From positions 1-38,414 of the forward strand of contig CAZBVO010000013.1 in NCBI GenBank assembly GCA_964495385.1: a DNA stretch of 38,414 nt. Direction: 5' to 3'. Of the stretch, positions 24,684 to 32,815 are shown piece by piece (the stretch's first letter is position 1; each line of letters starts with the position of its first letter). Under the pieces are notes generated by a model. That model was not told where the DNA came from. It searched no databases and worked only from the letters and a program-made list of their open reading frames with translations. The position numbers were made by a program, and so were the translations under genes. Source of the stretch: CAG-1138 sp964495385 (GTDB taxonomy: Bacteria; Bacillota; Clostridia; Christensenellales; CAG-917).

Positions 24684-26510
24684 TTAGTTGTGAATGGTTG
24701 CCTTTATACGCCTGACGCCCGCCGAACTGGATTGCTCCTTATTTATCTTAAACAACCCCAGGTCTCCGGTGTTTTTCGCATGCGGACCGCCGCAAATTTC
24801 CTTGCTGAATTGTCCCATGGTGTAAACTTTGACGGTTTCGCCGTATTTGTCGGCAAAGATGCCCAGCGCGCCCGACTTGCGAGCATCCTCCAAACTCATT
24901 TCTTCAAGCACGACGTCCGCCTTTGCCTCTATTGCCGCATTGACGAAATCTTCAACCGCCTTTATTTCCTCGGCAGTCATAGGTCTGTCGAAATTGAAGT
25001 CGAAGCGCAGTCTTTCTTCAGTGATGTTGCTGCCCCTCTGTTCTACCGAATCGCCCAAAACTTTTCTCAGTCCTGCCAACAGCAAGTGGGTTGCCGTATG
25101 CAGTTCGGCGGTTTGTTCGGTACGTTCGGTAAGGCCGCCCTTTGCCGCTGCGGCGTTGGCCTTGCTCTTTTCCTGATGCTCCTTAAACGCCGCATCGAAG
25201 CCGTCGGTGTCAACGGTATATCCGCGCTCGGCGGCAAGCTCGACCGTGAGCTCGACAGGGAATCCGAAGGTATCGTACAGACGGAAAGCCTGTTTGCCGG
25301 CGATCATCGTTTCAGGGACATAAGACGGATCTTTTTGCCTCATAAACTGGTTTTTGCGTTCAATACCCGTTATGCACTTGTCAAATTCCTTCATTCCGGA
25401 AACAAGCGTCGCTTCAAATTTTGCGGTTTCTTTTTTGATTTCGTCCAAGACGTATTCTCTCTTTTCGACAAGCAGCGGATATGCTTCGCCGTACACGTTG
25501 TCGATAAATATGCCGGCAACGGTCAGCAGTTCGGAGCTGTCGATGCCCAAGCTTCTCGAGTAGCGGATTGCCCGACGCATAAGCCTTCTGAGAATATATC
25601 CCGCGCCGATGTTGGACGGTACGATGCCGTTTACGTCACCGATAAGCATAACCGCGGTGCGAGTATGGTCGGCCACAATTCGCATTGCTCGGCGAGCTTC
25701 CTCGTCGGCGTCGTAGTTTTTGCCCGAAACGGTTTCGAGATGCTTGATTACTTCGGCAAACAAATCGGTTTTGTAGCCGTCGGTAAGTCCGTTCAAAAAC
25801 GCAAGCATTCTGTCTAAGCCGAAACCGGTGTCCACGTTTTTGTTTTCCAAAGGTTCATAGCCGGACGCCGTTTTTTTGTATTGCATATAGACGTCGTTGC
25901 CTATTTCGACGTATCTGCCGCATCCGCAATCTACGCCGCACTTGTCCGAACAAGGTCTGTCGTGAAGCGGATAAAACCATTCGTTATCCGGGCCACAAGG
26001 GGTGCCGACGGTGCCTTCAAGTTCCCACCAGTTGTCCTTTTTGCCCAAAAAATAAATGTTTTCTTCCTTTATTCCGAGGCCGCGCAAGAGGTTTGCGGTT
26101 TCCTCATCGCGAGGTGCGCTTTCGTCGCCCTCGAAAACCGTCGAACAAATTTTGTCCTTGTCCAGCCCGAAAACCTTTGTCAGAAGTTCGTAAGTCCAAG
26201 CGGTTTTTTGTTGTTTAAAATAGTCGCCGAGGCTCCAGTTGCCCATCATTTCGAAAAACGTAAAGTGCGAAGCATCGCCTACACTGTCGATATCGACCGT
26301 GCGAACGCATCCCTGTACGTTGCAAAGACGGTTGCCCATCGGATGTTTTTGGCCGAGAAGATACGGCATAAGCGGTTGCATGCCCGCAACGTTAAACATA
26401 ACGCCGGTGGTTCCGTCGCCGATAAGCGACACCGCCCCTATATTTTTGTGGCCTTTGCCCTCGTAAAAATCGAGCCAAGCCTTTCGAAGTTGTTTTGAAG
26501 TGATTTTCAT
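24684..26510 (-). CDS. alaS: Alanyl-tRNA synthetase, short form without C-terminal domain
   Basis: A 608-residue enzyme that charges tRNA-Ala, against about 870 residues for the common form. The N-terminal catalytic domain is complete in outline (FNVAGMQPLMPYLLG, motif 2 near CVRTVDIDSVGDASHFTFFEMMGNWS, motif 3 near NIGAGYILRRLMRRAIR). The editing domain has its zinc ligands HTATH (471-475) and CGGPH (573-577). The chain stops about 30 residues later, so the DHHA1/C-Ala region is absent. The stop is followed at once by a good terminator, so this is not an obvious frameshift. A Cys-rich insert lies at CSDKCGVDCGCGRY. No T-box leader is present. It may be the only AlaRS or a paralogue. Confidence 0.93.
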   Translation of the reverse strand: MKITSKQLRKAWLDFYEGKGHKNIGAVSLIGDGTTGVMFNVAGMQPLMPYLLGQKHPMGNRLCNVQGCVRTVDIDSVGDASHFTFFEMMGNWSLGDYFKQQKTAWTYELLTKVFGLDKDKICSTVFEGDESAPRDEETANLLRGLGIKEENIYFLGKKDNWWELEGTVGTPCGPDNEWFYPLHDRPCSDKCGVDCGCGRYVEIGNDVYMQYKKTASGYEPLENKNVDTGFGLDRMLAFLNGLTDGYKTDLFAEVIKHLETVSGKNYDADEEARRAMRIVADHTRTAVMLIGDVNGIVPSNIGAGYILRRLMRRAIRYSRSLGIDSSELLTVAGIFIDNVYGEAYPLLVEKREYVLDEIKKETAKFEATLVSGMKEFDKCITGIERKNQFMRQKDPSYVPETMIAGKQAFRLYDTFGFPVELTVELAAERGYTVDTDGFDAAFKEHQEKSKANAAAAKGGLTERTEQTAELHTATHLLLAGLRKVLGDSVEQRGSNITEERLRFDFNFDRPMTAEEIKAVEDFVNAAIEAKADVVLEEMSLEDARKSGALGIFADKYGETVKVYTMGQFSKEICGGPHAKNTGDLGLFKINKEQSSSAGVRRIKATIHN

Positions 26511-26548
26511 TTGGTTCCTACTCCCTTTTGAGTAAATTTATATCAAAA

Positions 26549-26577
26549 ATTATAGCAACACCGCACGATAAAGTCAA
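26549..26577 (-). promoter_or_regulatory. Promoter of alaS
   Basis: Minus strand: TTGACT (26577-26572), 17 bp, TATAAT (26554-26549). It overlaps the last codons of the upstream phosphatase gene. The leader is about 30 nt. Confidence 0.65.
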
Positions 26578-27458
26578 CTTTTGCCGACACCTTGCGGCCA
26601 TTTTTTGCCGTTTTGTAAAAATGCGAAGTAGCCTTCGACGTTGTCACGCTCGGAAACAGTAAAGCAGTCCTTGTCCAAATAATCCAAAATAACGATAAAA
26701 AACAACAGCCCGTTGTGGATTATCTCCGCCCGTTTTTGAGGCAAACCTTTTATTTTCAACCGCTCCTCGAGAGGCATGTCCTTAATTTTAAGGTAAAGCG
26801 CTTGTGCTTCGTCCCTCGTAACCGTGCGACCGTGCACCCTCGATGCGTCGTATTCCGCTAAGCCTTCGAGCATGGCGGCAATCGTGCAAGCGGTACCGCC
26901 TACGGCATAAAGGTTGTCGAAATGCGGAACGTCGCCGTACTCTTTTGCCCTTTTTACAAGATATTCCGCCATATCGGTTCCCTGTTTTTGCCTATCAAAC
27001 AGCCTTACCACGCCGTCCGACAAACTTTTTGCGTACAAAATGCCGTTTTCGTCCCCGACGGCAAGTTCGGTGCTTCCGCCGCCCATGTCCACAATGCCGA
27101 TTCTGCCCGAAGTATACACTCCGAAAAATGCCAACAATGCCTCGTCCTCTTTAGGGACCACATAAACGTTGCGGCCGGTTGCGTCAAACACAAGCTGCAA
27201 AAAGCGGTCTTTGTTTGCCGCCGAGCGAACGGCTTCCGTTGCAAAAATGTCGGGCTCGAGTCCGAAAGATACGACTTCGCGGCAAAAGGCGGCAACGGCA
27301 TCCACCGTTCTGGCCATAGCCTCTTCGGTCAAATTTCCGTCCGAAAGCATGCCTTCGGCAAGTTTTGTCGTCAAAACCTTTTTGGGGTTCACTTCCTTGG
27401 TCGGATCCAGCAAGGCCAATCGCACCGAAGTGCTTCCTATGTCGATGATAGCGTGCAT
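26574..27458 (-). CDS. Ppx/GppA-family phosphatase
   Basis: A 294-residue protein of the ASKHA fold. The first phosphate loop is IIDIGSTSVRLALLD, the second is IGIVDMGGGSTELAVG, and LYAVGGTACTIAAML is the adenosine-region block. It has only the catalytic two-domain core, without the C-terminal HD domain of long PPX. It would hydrolyse polyphosphate or pppGpp, influencing stress signalling. A GAGGAG site precedes the ATG. It is divergent from yabP, and alaS follows 63 bp downstream. Confidence 0.9.
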   Translation of the reverse strand: MHAIIDIGSTSVRLALLDPTKEVNPKKVLTTKLAEGMLSDGNLTEEAMARTVDAVAAFCREVVSFGLEPDIFATEAVRSAANKDRFLQLVFDATGRNVYVVPKEDEALLAFFGVYTSGRIGIVDMGGGSTELAVGDENGILYAKSLSDGVVRLFDRQKQGTDMAEYLVKRAKEYGDVPHFDNLYAVGGTACTIAAMLEGLAEYDASRVHGRTVTRDEAQALYLKIKDMPLEERLKIKGLPQKRAEIIHNGLLFFIVILDYLDKDCFTVSERDNVEGYFAFLQNGKKWPQGVGKS

Positions 27459-27475
27459 AAATACTCCTCAAAATG

Positions 27476-27504
27476 TCAATTTCCGCCATCCGACCGCATA
27501 CAAT
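27476..27504 (+). promoter_or_regulatory. SigE-type sporulation promoter of yabP-yabQ
   Basis: The -10 CATACAAT at 27497-27504 fits the Bacillus subtilis SigE consensus CATACAMT exactly. Fourteen bp upstream lies TCAATTT (27476-27482), five of seven matches to KMATATT. No SigA promoter is visible for this gene. yabP is a known SigE-regulon gene in Bacillus. Confidence 0.65.
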
Positions 27505-27529
27505 AAAAACATCAAGCGGAGGCGGGTTT

Positions 27530-27769
27530 ATGTTTGGTATTGAAATAAAAGACAATTCGTTGCGCATAGACGGCATCGTATCGGTCAGCGAAGCGAGCGA
27601 CAAAATCATTTCCGTGAAAACCACCGAAAAACATCTGACGGTTTCGGGAAGCGGGCTGTCGGTGTCAAAGCTCGACGTGGATGCAGGCACTTTGGCAGCA
27701 ACGGGGAAAGTTTCGTCCGTAAAAATTTCGGGCGCAAGCGGCGGTCTTTTAAAGAAGCTGGCGAAATGA
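27530..27769 (+). CDS. yabP: Sporulation protein YabP
   Basis: A 79-residue protein of the YabP/YqfC family. The fold is a repeated short beta pattern (LRIDGIVSVSEASDKIISVKT, then LTVSGSGLSVSKLDVDAGTLAATGKVSSVKI). In Bacillus the family acts in spore coat and cortex formation in the mother cell. The ATG at 27530 sits 7 bp after a GGAGG site; an earlier in-frame start has none. It overlaps yabQ by 4 bp (ATGA). Confidence 0.9.
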   Translation: MFGIEIKDNSLRIDGIVSVSEASDKIISVKTTEKHLTVSGSGLSVSKLDVDAGTLAATGKVSSVKISGASGGLLKKLAK

Positions 27770-28077
27770 CCTCGAAAGGGATTGCCGTCGCTCTTTTTGC
27801 GGGGGCTGTATGCGCCTTAATGTTTTTTGCGTCCGACCGACTGTTCAAGAACCGCACAAACCGTGTCGTCCGATTTTTTGCCGAGGCGTTTTGTCTGCTT
27901 TTTGCCCTCGTTTTGCTGTGGTCGGGCGAACAGTTTGTGATAGGTTTTCCACCAAAATATTATCACTACATCACTTTTATCGCGACGGATTGTGTGTTAA
28001 ACTCGCTTTTTGTAAAACTCAGGCCTCGCTTCAATCGGCTTATTCAAACGCAAAAACGTAAACGTCGCCAAGGCTGA
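27766..28077 (+). CDS. yabQ: Spore cortex protein YabQ
   Basis: A 103-residue membrane protein with about two to three hydrophobic segments and a very basic tail (KRKRRQG). Its place behind yabP with ATGA overlap matches the yabP-yabQ pair of spore formers, where YabQ is needed for cortex assembly. The usual next gene, divIC, is not here. The last 38 bp overlap the 3' end of the convergent lipoprotein gene, and no terminator separates them. Confidence 0.82.
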   Translation: MTSKGIAVALFAGAVCALMFFASDRLFKNRTNRVVRFFAEAFCLLFALVLLWSGEQFVIGFPPKYYHYITFIATDCVLNSLFVKLRPRFNRLIQTQKRKRRQG

Positions 28078-30634
28078 GCCAGCTTGTTTTCGGCATTGGC
28101 AACGAAAATTGAATTGCCTGAATTTCGTTTTCGATTTTGTCAAAACCGTAACTTATGCGAAGTTCTACGCCCGGCAAATCTTTTTTGATTGCATATTCCA
28201 ACGCCGCCTTAAGGTCGTTGCGATTGCCGCACGACAACGAAACGGTTTTGGCGGAATCGAGATAAAAGTTTTTGTAAAAATCATAGCTCGAATCGGCCGT
28301 CGGCGTGTCGGACGTCTCGGTGTGAGTCGAAGCGATGCTCGCATCCGAAACGAGGAAATATTTGTGCGACAAATATTCTTTTCTGGCGCTGCCCGAAACC
28401 ACACTGACGTCGCCCCAAGTCGTATCGCAAACGTACCAATGCAAATCGCCGTCGTTTTCAATTAAAATTTTGTTCCAAGCATGACCTCCCGCAGGACTAC
28501 TACCCGAACTTTGTGCCGTTCCCGTTGCTCGGACGCTTTTTATGCCGGCTATACTTGCCATCAACACAAAAGCTTTCGATTTGCCGTCGCAAACGGCCTT
28601 TTTGCTGAGGAAAACTCCCTCCAAGTAATATCCGTCGTAATCCATGCTTTCTTTNNNNNNNNNNNNNNNNNNNNNNNNNNNNNNNNNNNNNNNNNNNNNN
28701 NNNNNNNNNNNNNNNNNNNNNNNNNNNNNNNNNNNNNNNNNNNNNNNNNNNNNNTCCGAGGCCGTCTCTGCGATGCCCGTGCCGTAGCGAGGCGCAACCG
28801 CATCGCTCTGCGAAACGTTTGCCTTGGTTTCGGTCAGGCTCGGCGATGCCGCCGAGGCGTTTTTGTAATCGAAAGTAAAGGTCATCTCGCCCACCGAACC
28901 GCTTGTTCTTACGCTTACCGAAGGCGATATCCCCGACTCGGGATAAGCGGCCATCGCAACGTCCACCTTGCCGGTTTTTGCCGAGGTCATAATTTCGACG
29001 GTCGGCTCGTAATCGATATAAGCTTTCAGCGGCTCCGAGGAACACAATGCCTCGTCACGGCAATACGAAAACAAATTGTCAAGTTCTTCCTGCGTGGTAA
29101 CGTAAAGGTTTTGCAAGTAGCCGCCGTAAGCGGTAAAGAACTCGAAATATTCCGAGCCGATTGCGCAGGTTTCGCCCCTTTGAACAACGGTAAAAGTTCG
29201 ACTTTCGACCTTGCCGCTTTTTACCGAAACGTGGTACTCGGCCGAGGTGTCGGCTTGGATTGTCTTGTTTAAAGTAAAGGTGCACAAATCCGCCCCTTCG
29301 GCCACGGTTTTGCCGTCGACGCACCAGCTGTACACCGCACTCGGATCATAAAATCCTGTATCGTTTTCAACCGAGAACTCGACGGAAACGGTGTTTTTGT
29401 CCAACGGAATGTTGTCTTCAGCTCCGTTTACGGTCAAAACCAAACTGTGAACCGTAGGATAACTCGCCACCACTTCGACGCTTTTTTCGGCCGAGGAAAA
29501 TCCGTTTATCTCTACCTTGAAAGTATAATTTCCGGCCGTTTTTGCGACAAAAACGAAGTGCGTCGTTTCGTAGGCGGAACATTCGTCTCGGACTACTCCG
29601 TTTATATAATATTTCAGCGTATACGTTCCGTCGGGGTTGACGTAATCGCCGTTCCAGTCGAAATAAACGTTTGCCGATTCGCCCACCGCCATTTTGGTTT
29701 TATCCACCGAAACGGTCACGTTTGCAACCTCGGCATACACCACGGTAAACGACGCCTCTTCCGAAACGATTCTCTCGCCGTCGGAAGCAACGTATTCGGC
29801 ATAGAACAGATGTTCGCCCACCACGGTCGGCTCATACGAAAAACTGCCGACGGTGTTTGCCCTTATTTTTTCGAAATCGCCTTTCGGCGCCTTTACATAC
29901 CAATTGAATTCAACGTTTCCCGAGCCACTGCCGTCAGGTCGGGCGATGGCCTCGAACTCAACGGATTTGCCATATTCTACCGTATCCGCCGATGCGGCGA
30001 CAAGCACCTCTTCGACGTCGAAATACCAACCGAACTTAACCGGTTCGGACGTTGCCGCGGCTTTGCTCGGGAACACGATCTTCAGCACCACGGTGTAAGT
30101 TTCGCCCCTTGTTTCGGGGGTAAACTCGACGGTTGTTTCCGATGACGTTTTTTTGATTTTGTTTGCCGAGTCGGTTATCGTCCAAACATATTCGCAATCG
30201 GGATCGAGCACACGGTCGGAAACGTCGGCATAAAAGCCAAAGGCCTGTTGTTCGGTGCGATGAAGCTTTCCGTCGCAACCGATTGCCACCGATTGAGGCT
30301 CGAAATATTTGACGTCAAAAACCACCGTTGCTTTGGTTATGCCCATAACTTGCAGGTTGACTTTGCCCCTGCCCTTGCCGACTGCCGTAACTACTCCGTC
30401 GGAATCGACGGTTATGACGTCGGTGTTGATGCTTGCGAACGTAACCGTTTGCGATTCGTCCGAAAGCGTATAGCGTATGGTGTAGGTGTCGCCAACCGTC
30501 AAGGCAACAGACGTTTCCTTAGGCACTACTTTCAGCGTCTCGCCGCCCGTAATAAGACTGCACGCCGAAAACGCCGACGCCAAAAACAGCACGGTAAGCG
30601 TCAATGATACGATTTTTGCGGTTTTGCTTTTCAT
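28040..30634 (-). CDS. Lipoprotein with Ig-like domains and a transglutaminase-like domain (contains gap)
   Basis: About 864 codons including a 100-N gap; both sides are in the same frame. A signal peptide with lipobox FSAC comes first. Then a Big_2-like domain (VALTVGDTYTIRY...VTAVGKGRGKVNL), several Ig/PKD-like beta domains, and after the gap a transglutaminase-like core. That core has Cys in AVCDGKSKAF, His in GGHAWNKI and Asp in CDTTWGD, the full Cys-His-Asp set. Such proteins act at the cell surface as cross-linking or peptidase enzymes; the true reaction is unknown. The ATG at 30634 has a GGAGG site; a TTG two codons upstream is less likely. Confidence 0.88.
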   Translation of the reverse strand: MKSKTAKIVSLTLTVLFLASAFSACSLITGGETLKVVPKETSVALTVGDTYTIRYTLSDESQTVTFASINTDVITVDSDGVVTAVGKGRGKVNLQVMGITKATVVFDVKYFEPQSVAIGCDGKLHRTEQQAFGFYADVSDRVLDPDCEYVWTITDSANKIKKTSSETTVEFTPETRGETYTVVLKIVFPSKAAATSEPVKFGWYFDVEEVLVAASADTVEYGKSVEFEAIARPDGSGSGNVEFNWYVKAPKGDFEKIRANTVGSFSYEPTVVGEHLFYAEYVASDGERIVSEEASFTVVYAEVANVTVSVDKTKMAVGESANVYFDWNGDYVNPDGTYTLKYYINGVVRDECSAYETTHFVFVAKTAGNYTFKVEINGFSSAEKSVEVVASYPTVHSLVLTVNGAEDNIPLDKNTVSVEFSVENDTGFYDPSAVYSWCVDGKTVAEGADLCTFTLNKTIQADTSAEYHVSVKSGKVESRTFTVVQRGETCAIGSEYFEFFTAYGGYLQNLYVTTQEELDNLFSYCRDEALCSSEPLKAYIDYEPTVEIMTSAKTGKVDVAMAAYPESGISPSVSVRTSGSVGEMTFTFDYKNASAASPSLTETKANVSQSDAVAPRYGTGIAETASXXXXXXXXXXXXXXXXXXXXXXXXXXXXXXXXXXKESMDYDGYYLEGVFLSKKAVCDGKSKAFVLMASIAGIKSVRATGTAQSSGSSPAGGHAWNKILIENDGDLHWYVCDTTWGDVSVVSGSARKEYLSHKYFLVSDASIASTHTETSDTPTADSSYDFYKNFYLDSAKTVSLSCGNRNDLKAALEYAIKKDLPGVELRISYGFDKIENEIQAIQFSLPMPKTSWLSLGDVYVFAFE
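28655..28754. other. Scaffold gap (100 N)
   Basis: A placeholder gap inside the transglutaminase-like lipoprotein gene, just before the catalytic domain. Confidence 0.95.
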
Positions 30635-30662
30635 CCCCAACCTCCGACATCGTCATGACATA

Positions 30663-30692
30663 ATTATATAACAGCGCACAAAAAGTTGTCAA
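30663..30692 (-). promoter_or_regulatory. Promoter of the transglutaminase-like lipoprotein
   Basis: Minus strand: TTGACA (30692-30687), 18 bp, TATAAT (30668-30663). A GTCATGAC palindrome (30652-30659) lies at about the transcription start. Confidence 0.7.
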
Positions 30693-30712
30693 GGTTTGCC
30701 CCGACAATGTAG

Positions 30713-30741
30713 TTTACTAATTCAAAACAATGTGCTATAAT
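30713..30741 (+). promoter_or_regulatory. Promoter of the mrnC-rlmB-sigH operon
   Basis: TTTACT (30713-30718), 17 bp, TATAAT (30736-30741), 26 bp before the ATG. Confidence 0.65.
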
Positions 30742-30767
30742 AAGTTTAAACGACAAAGGAGGCACGC

Positions 30768-31184
30768 ATGTTCGACAAACTGCCCTCAATAACAACACCC
30801 GTCGACGAGCGAACGGCATATTTGATGAGCCCGATTACTCTTGCTTTTGTAGGAGATGCGGTGCAACAGCTTTACGTTCGCGGAGCTTTGGCACTTTCGA
30901 CGGACAAAAAAAACGGCGAACTGCACAAACTGGCTTCGCAAAAAATCAAGGCTTCGTCGCAGGCCGACGCCGCCGAACGGCTCTTGTCAGTTTTTACCGA
31001 ACAGGAAGCAGACGTGTTTAGGCGAGCGCGCAATCATCATTCGGCAAGCCACGCAAAAAACGCCAGCATCGTCGACTACAAAAAAGCCACCGGCTTCGAG
31101 GCGGTTGTGGGCTATTTGTACCTGTCGGGCAACACCGAAAGGCTGAGTTTGATTTTACAAAAAGGATACGAGGAAGACAAATAA
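30768..31184 (+). CDS. mrnC: Mini-ribonuclease III
   Basis: A 138-residue RNase III catalytic domain without the RNA-binding domain. The metal site segment FVGDAVQQLYVR holds Asp30, and the second acidic segment is FEAVVGYLYLSG. In Bacillus it matures 23S rRNA ends. An AAAGGAGG site precedes the ATG. The order mrnC, rlmB, sigH is conserved in Bacillota, supporting all three calls. Confidence 0.93.
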   Translation: MFDKLPSITTPVDERTAYLMSPITLAFVGDAVQQLYVRGALALSTDKKNGELHKLASQKIKASSQADAAERLLSVFTEQEADVFRRARNHHSASHAKNASIVDYKKATGFEAVVGYLYLSGNTERLSLILQKGYEEDK

Positions 31185-31185
31185 T

Positions 31186-31917
31186 ATGATTATCGAAGGA
31201 AAAAATCCCGTCGCAGAAGCCCTTTCTGCCGGAAAAACAATTGAAAAACTTTACGTGGTGAAGGGGAATTTCGAAGCAACCGTCAACCGCATCGTGCAAA
31301 TGGCCAAAGCACAAAAAGTGCCAACCATTTTTACCTCTAAGGAAAATTTGGACAACATCAGCCCTTCCGGAAAGCATCAGGGCGTTGTTGCGTACGCCAC
31401 CGAATTCGAGTACTCCTCTCTCGATGACGTTTACGCCCTCGCCGAGCAAAAAGGCGAGCCGCTGTTTGTTGTGATTTTGGACGGAATAACCGATCCGCAC
31501 AACCTCGGAAGCATAATCCGCACGGCCGAATGCGCCGGTGTACACGGGGTTATCATCCCTAAACACCGAGCTGTCGGCGTAAGCGAAACCGTCGTCAAGG
31601 TGTCGGCAGGCGCAACCGAACACGTTTTGGTTGCAAAAGTTACCAACGTCAACGACGTCATCCGCGAGCTTAAAGACAGGGGCGTGTACGTTTTTGCAAC
31701 AGCGATGGACGGCGAACCGGTTTACAAAACCAACCTCACCGGCGACGTTGCTCTTGTCATAGGAAGCGAGGGCGACGGCGTAAAACGCCTCACGAGGGAA
31801 CTTTGCGACGGCATCGTGGCAATTCCACAATACGGCAAACTCAACAGCCTCAACGCAAGCATTGCCGCAGGCGTGGTTATGTTTGAAAAAATCAGACAGC
31901 AAAATTTCGGCAAATAA
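31186..31917 (+). CDS. rlmB: 23S rRNA 2'-O-methyltransferase (RlmB/TrmH family)
   Basis: A 243-residue SpoU-type methyltransferase using SAM. An N-terminal substrate-binding domain (IIEGKNPVAEAL) is followed by the knot domain: VILDGITDPHNLGSIIRTAE (motif 1, with the Asn and Arg of the active site), ALVIGSEGDGVKRL (motif 2) and IPQYGKLNSLNASIAAGVVMFE (motif 3). It begins 1 bp after the mrnC stop, with its ribosome site inside mrnC. The family member could also act on tRNA; position supports RlmB. Confidence 0.92.
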   Translation: MIIEGKNPVAEALSAGKTIEKLYVVKGNFEATVNRIVQMAKAQKVPTIFTSKENLDNISPSGKHQGVVAYATEFEYSSLDDVYALAEQKGEPLFVVILDGITDPHNLGSIIRTAECAGVHGVIIPKHRAVGVSETVVKVSAGATEHVLVAKVTNVNDVIRELKDRGVYVFATAMDGEPVYKTNLTGDVALVIGSEGDGVKRLTRELCDGIVAIPQYGKLNSLNASIAAGVVMFEKIRQQNFGK

Positions 31918-31918
31918 C

Positions 31919-32500
31919 ATGGACAACTACAACCGCTTAACAGACGAAGAACTGGTAAAACTGGCCAACGAAGGCGACTCGCTTGCGTCGGGCGCTTTGC
32001 TGTACCGCTACAAAAACACGGTAAAGGCCACTTGCAGACAGTTCTTTTTGATTGGCGGCGACGAAGAAGACCTGACACAGGAAGGTATGATTGCCCTTTT
32101 CGGTTGCATTTCGTCTTACAAACCCGAGTGCGGCTCGTTTAAGGCCTACGCAAACACCTGCGTGCGCCACAAAGTGATCGATGCGGTGCGCAAATCCGGC
32201 CGAGACAAAAACAAACCGCTTGCCGACTTTGTGGACGTTCAAAGCATCTCGGACGGCGAATTTTTATGCTCGACGGACACAAACCCCGAAACACTGTATC
32301 TGTCGGCCGAGGGCGAAAAACTGATTTTAAAAAGCATCTATGAAACGCTGACCGAGCATGAACAAAGCTTGTTTTTGCTTTACCTGGACGGCCTCAGCTA
32401 TGCCGAAATAGCCGCCAAGGAACAGCTTTCCGTAAAGCAGGTTGACAACCGCCTGCAGCGCATAAAAAAGAAATTGAAGTCGGTTTCGGACGTGAAATAA
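31919..32500 (+). CDS. sigH: RNA polymerase sigma factor SigH-like
   Basis: A 193-residue sigma-70-family factor. Region 2 spans LLYRYKNTVKATCRQF through DLTQEGMIALFGCISSY and GSFKAYANTCVRHKVIDAVRK. Region 4 is the C-terminal HTH (LTEHEQSLFLLYLDGLSYAEIAAKEQLSVKQVDNRLQRIKKKL). There is no region 1.1 or 3. Placement behind mrnC-rlmB is the SigH (Spo0H) locus of Bacillota, where it drives early sporulation genes. The ATG is 1 base after the rlmB stop with no clear ribosome site, so coupling is likely; an in-frame ATG at 31862 lies within rlmB. The yacP/rae1 gene usual between rlmB and sigH is absent. Confidence 0.88.
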   Translation: MDNYNRLTDEELVKLANEGDSLASGALLYRYKNTVKATCRQFFLIGGDEEDLTQEGMIALFGCISSYKPECGSFKAYANTCVRHKVIDAVRKSGRDKNKPLADFVDVQSISDGEFLCSTDTNPETLYLSAEGEKLILKSIYETLTEHEQSLFLLYLDGLSYAEIAAKEQLSVKQVDNRLQRIKKKLKSVSDVK

Positions 32501-32520
32501 CAACAAAAACAACCACCGGA

Positions 32521-32591
32521 GTCGGCCGTTAAGGGCGACGTTTTTACAAAAACAAAGACGGACGCAATTTAATGCGTCCGCCTATTTTTTT
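32521..32591 (+). terminator. Tandem terminators after sigH
   Basis: First hairpin GTC(G)GCC...GGCGAC with TTTTT at 32521-32545. The second is stronger: CGGACGCA (32559-32566), ATTTAA loop, TGCGTCCG (32573-32580), then T7. Confidence 0.7.
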
Positions 32592-32782
32592 GACCAAATA
32601 AGCATTTAACTTGACATTNNNNNNNNNNNNNNNNNNNNNNNNNNNNNNNNNNNNNNNNNNNNNNNNNNNNNNNNNNNNNNNNNNNNNNNNNNNNNNNNNN
32701 NNNNNNNNNNNNNNNNNNAAACAAAATGCAACGGTTTTGAATGTTTTTCTGTTTTGCAAAAACCGACGGATTTTTTAAAAAC
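32592..32782. other. Intergenic stretch with scaffold gap
   Basis: Contains 100 N (32619-32718). A perfect -35-like TTGACA lies at 32611-32616, just before the gap, so a promoter and short gene or RNA on the plus strand may be hidden. To the right I see only AT-rich sequence. Confidence 0.6.
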
Positions 32783-32811
32783 AAAAAAGCTGCCGATTTG
32801 GCAGCTTTTTT
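32783..32811 (-). terminator. Terminator of the aminotransferase gene
   Basis: Hairpin AAAAAAGCTGCC, GATTT loop, GGCAGCTTTTTT, just after the stop. Symmetric, so usable on both strands. Confidence 0.85.
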
Positions 32812-32815
32812 AGCG

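Noticed and set aside
26511..26577. T-box leader for alaS
   Set aside because: The leader is only about 30 nt, with no T-box sequence or terminator hairpin.
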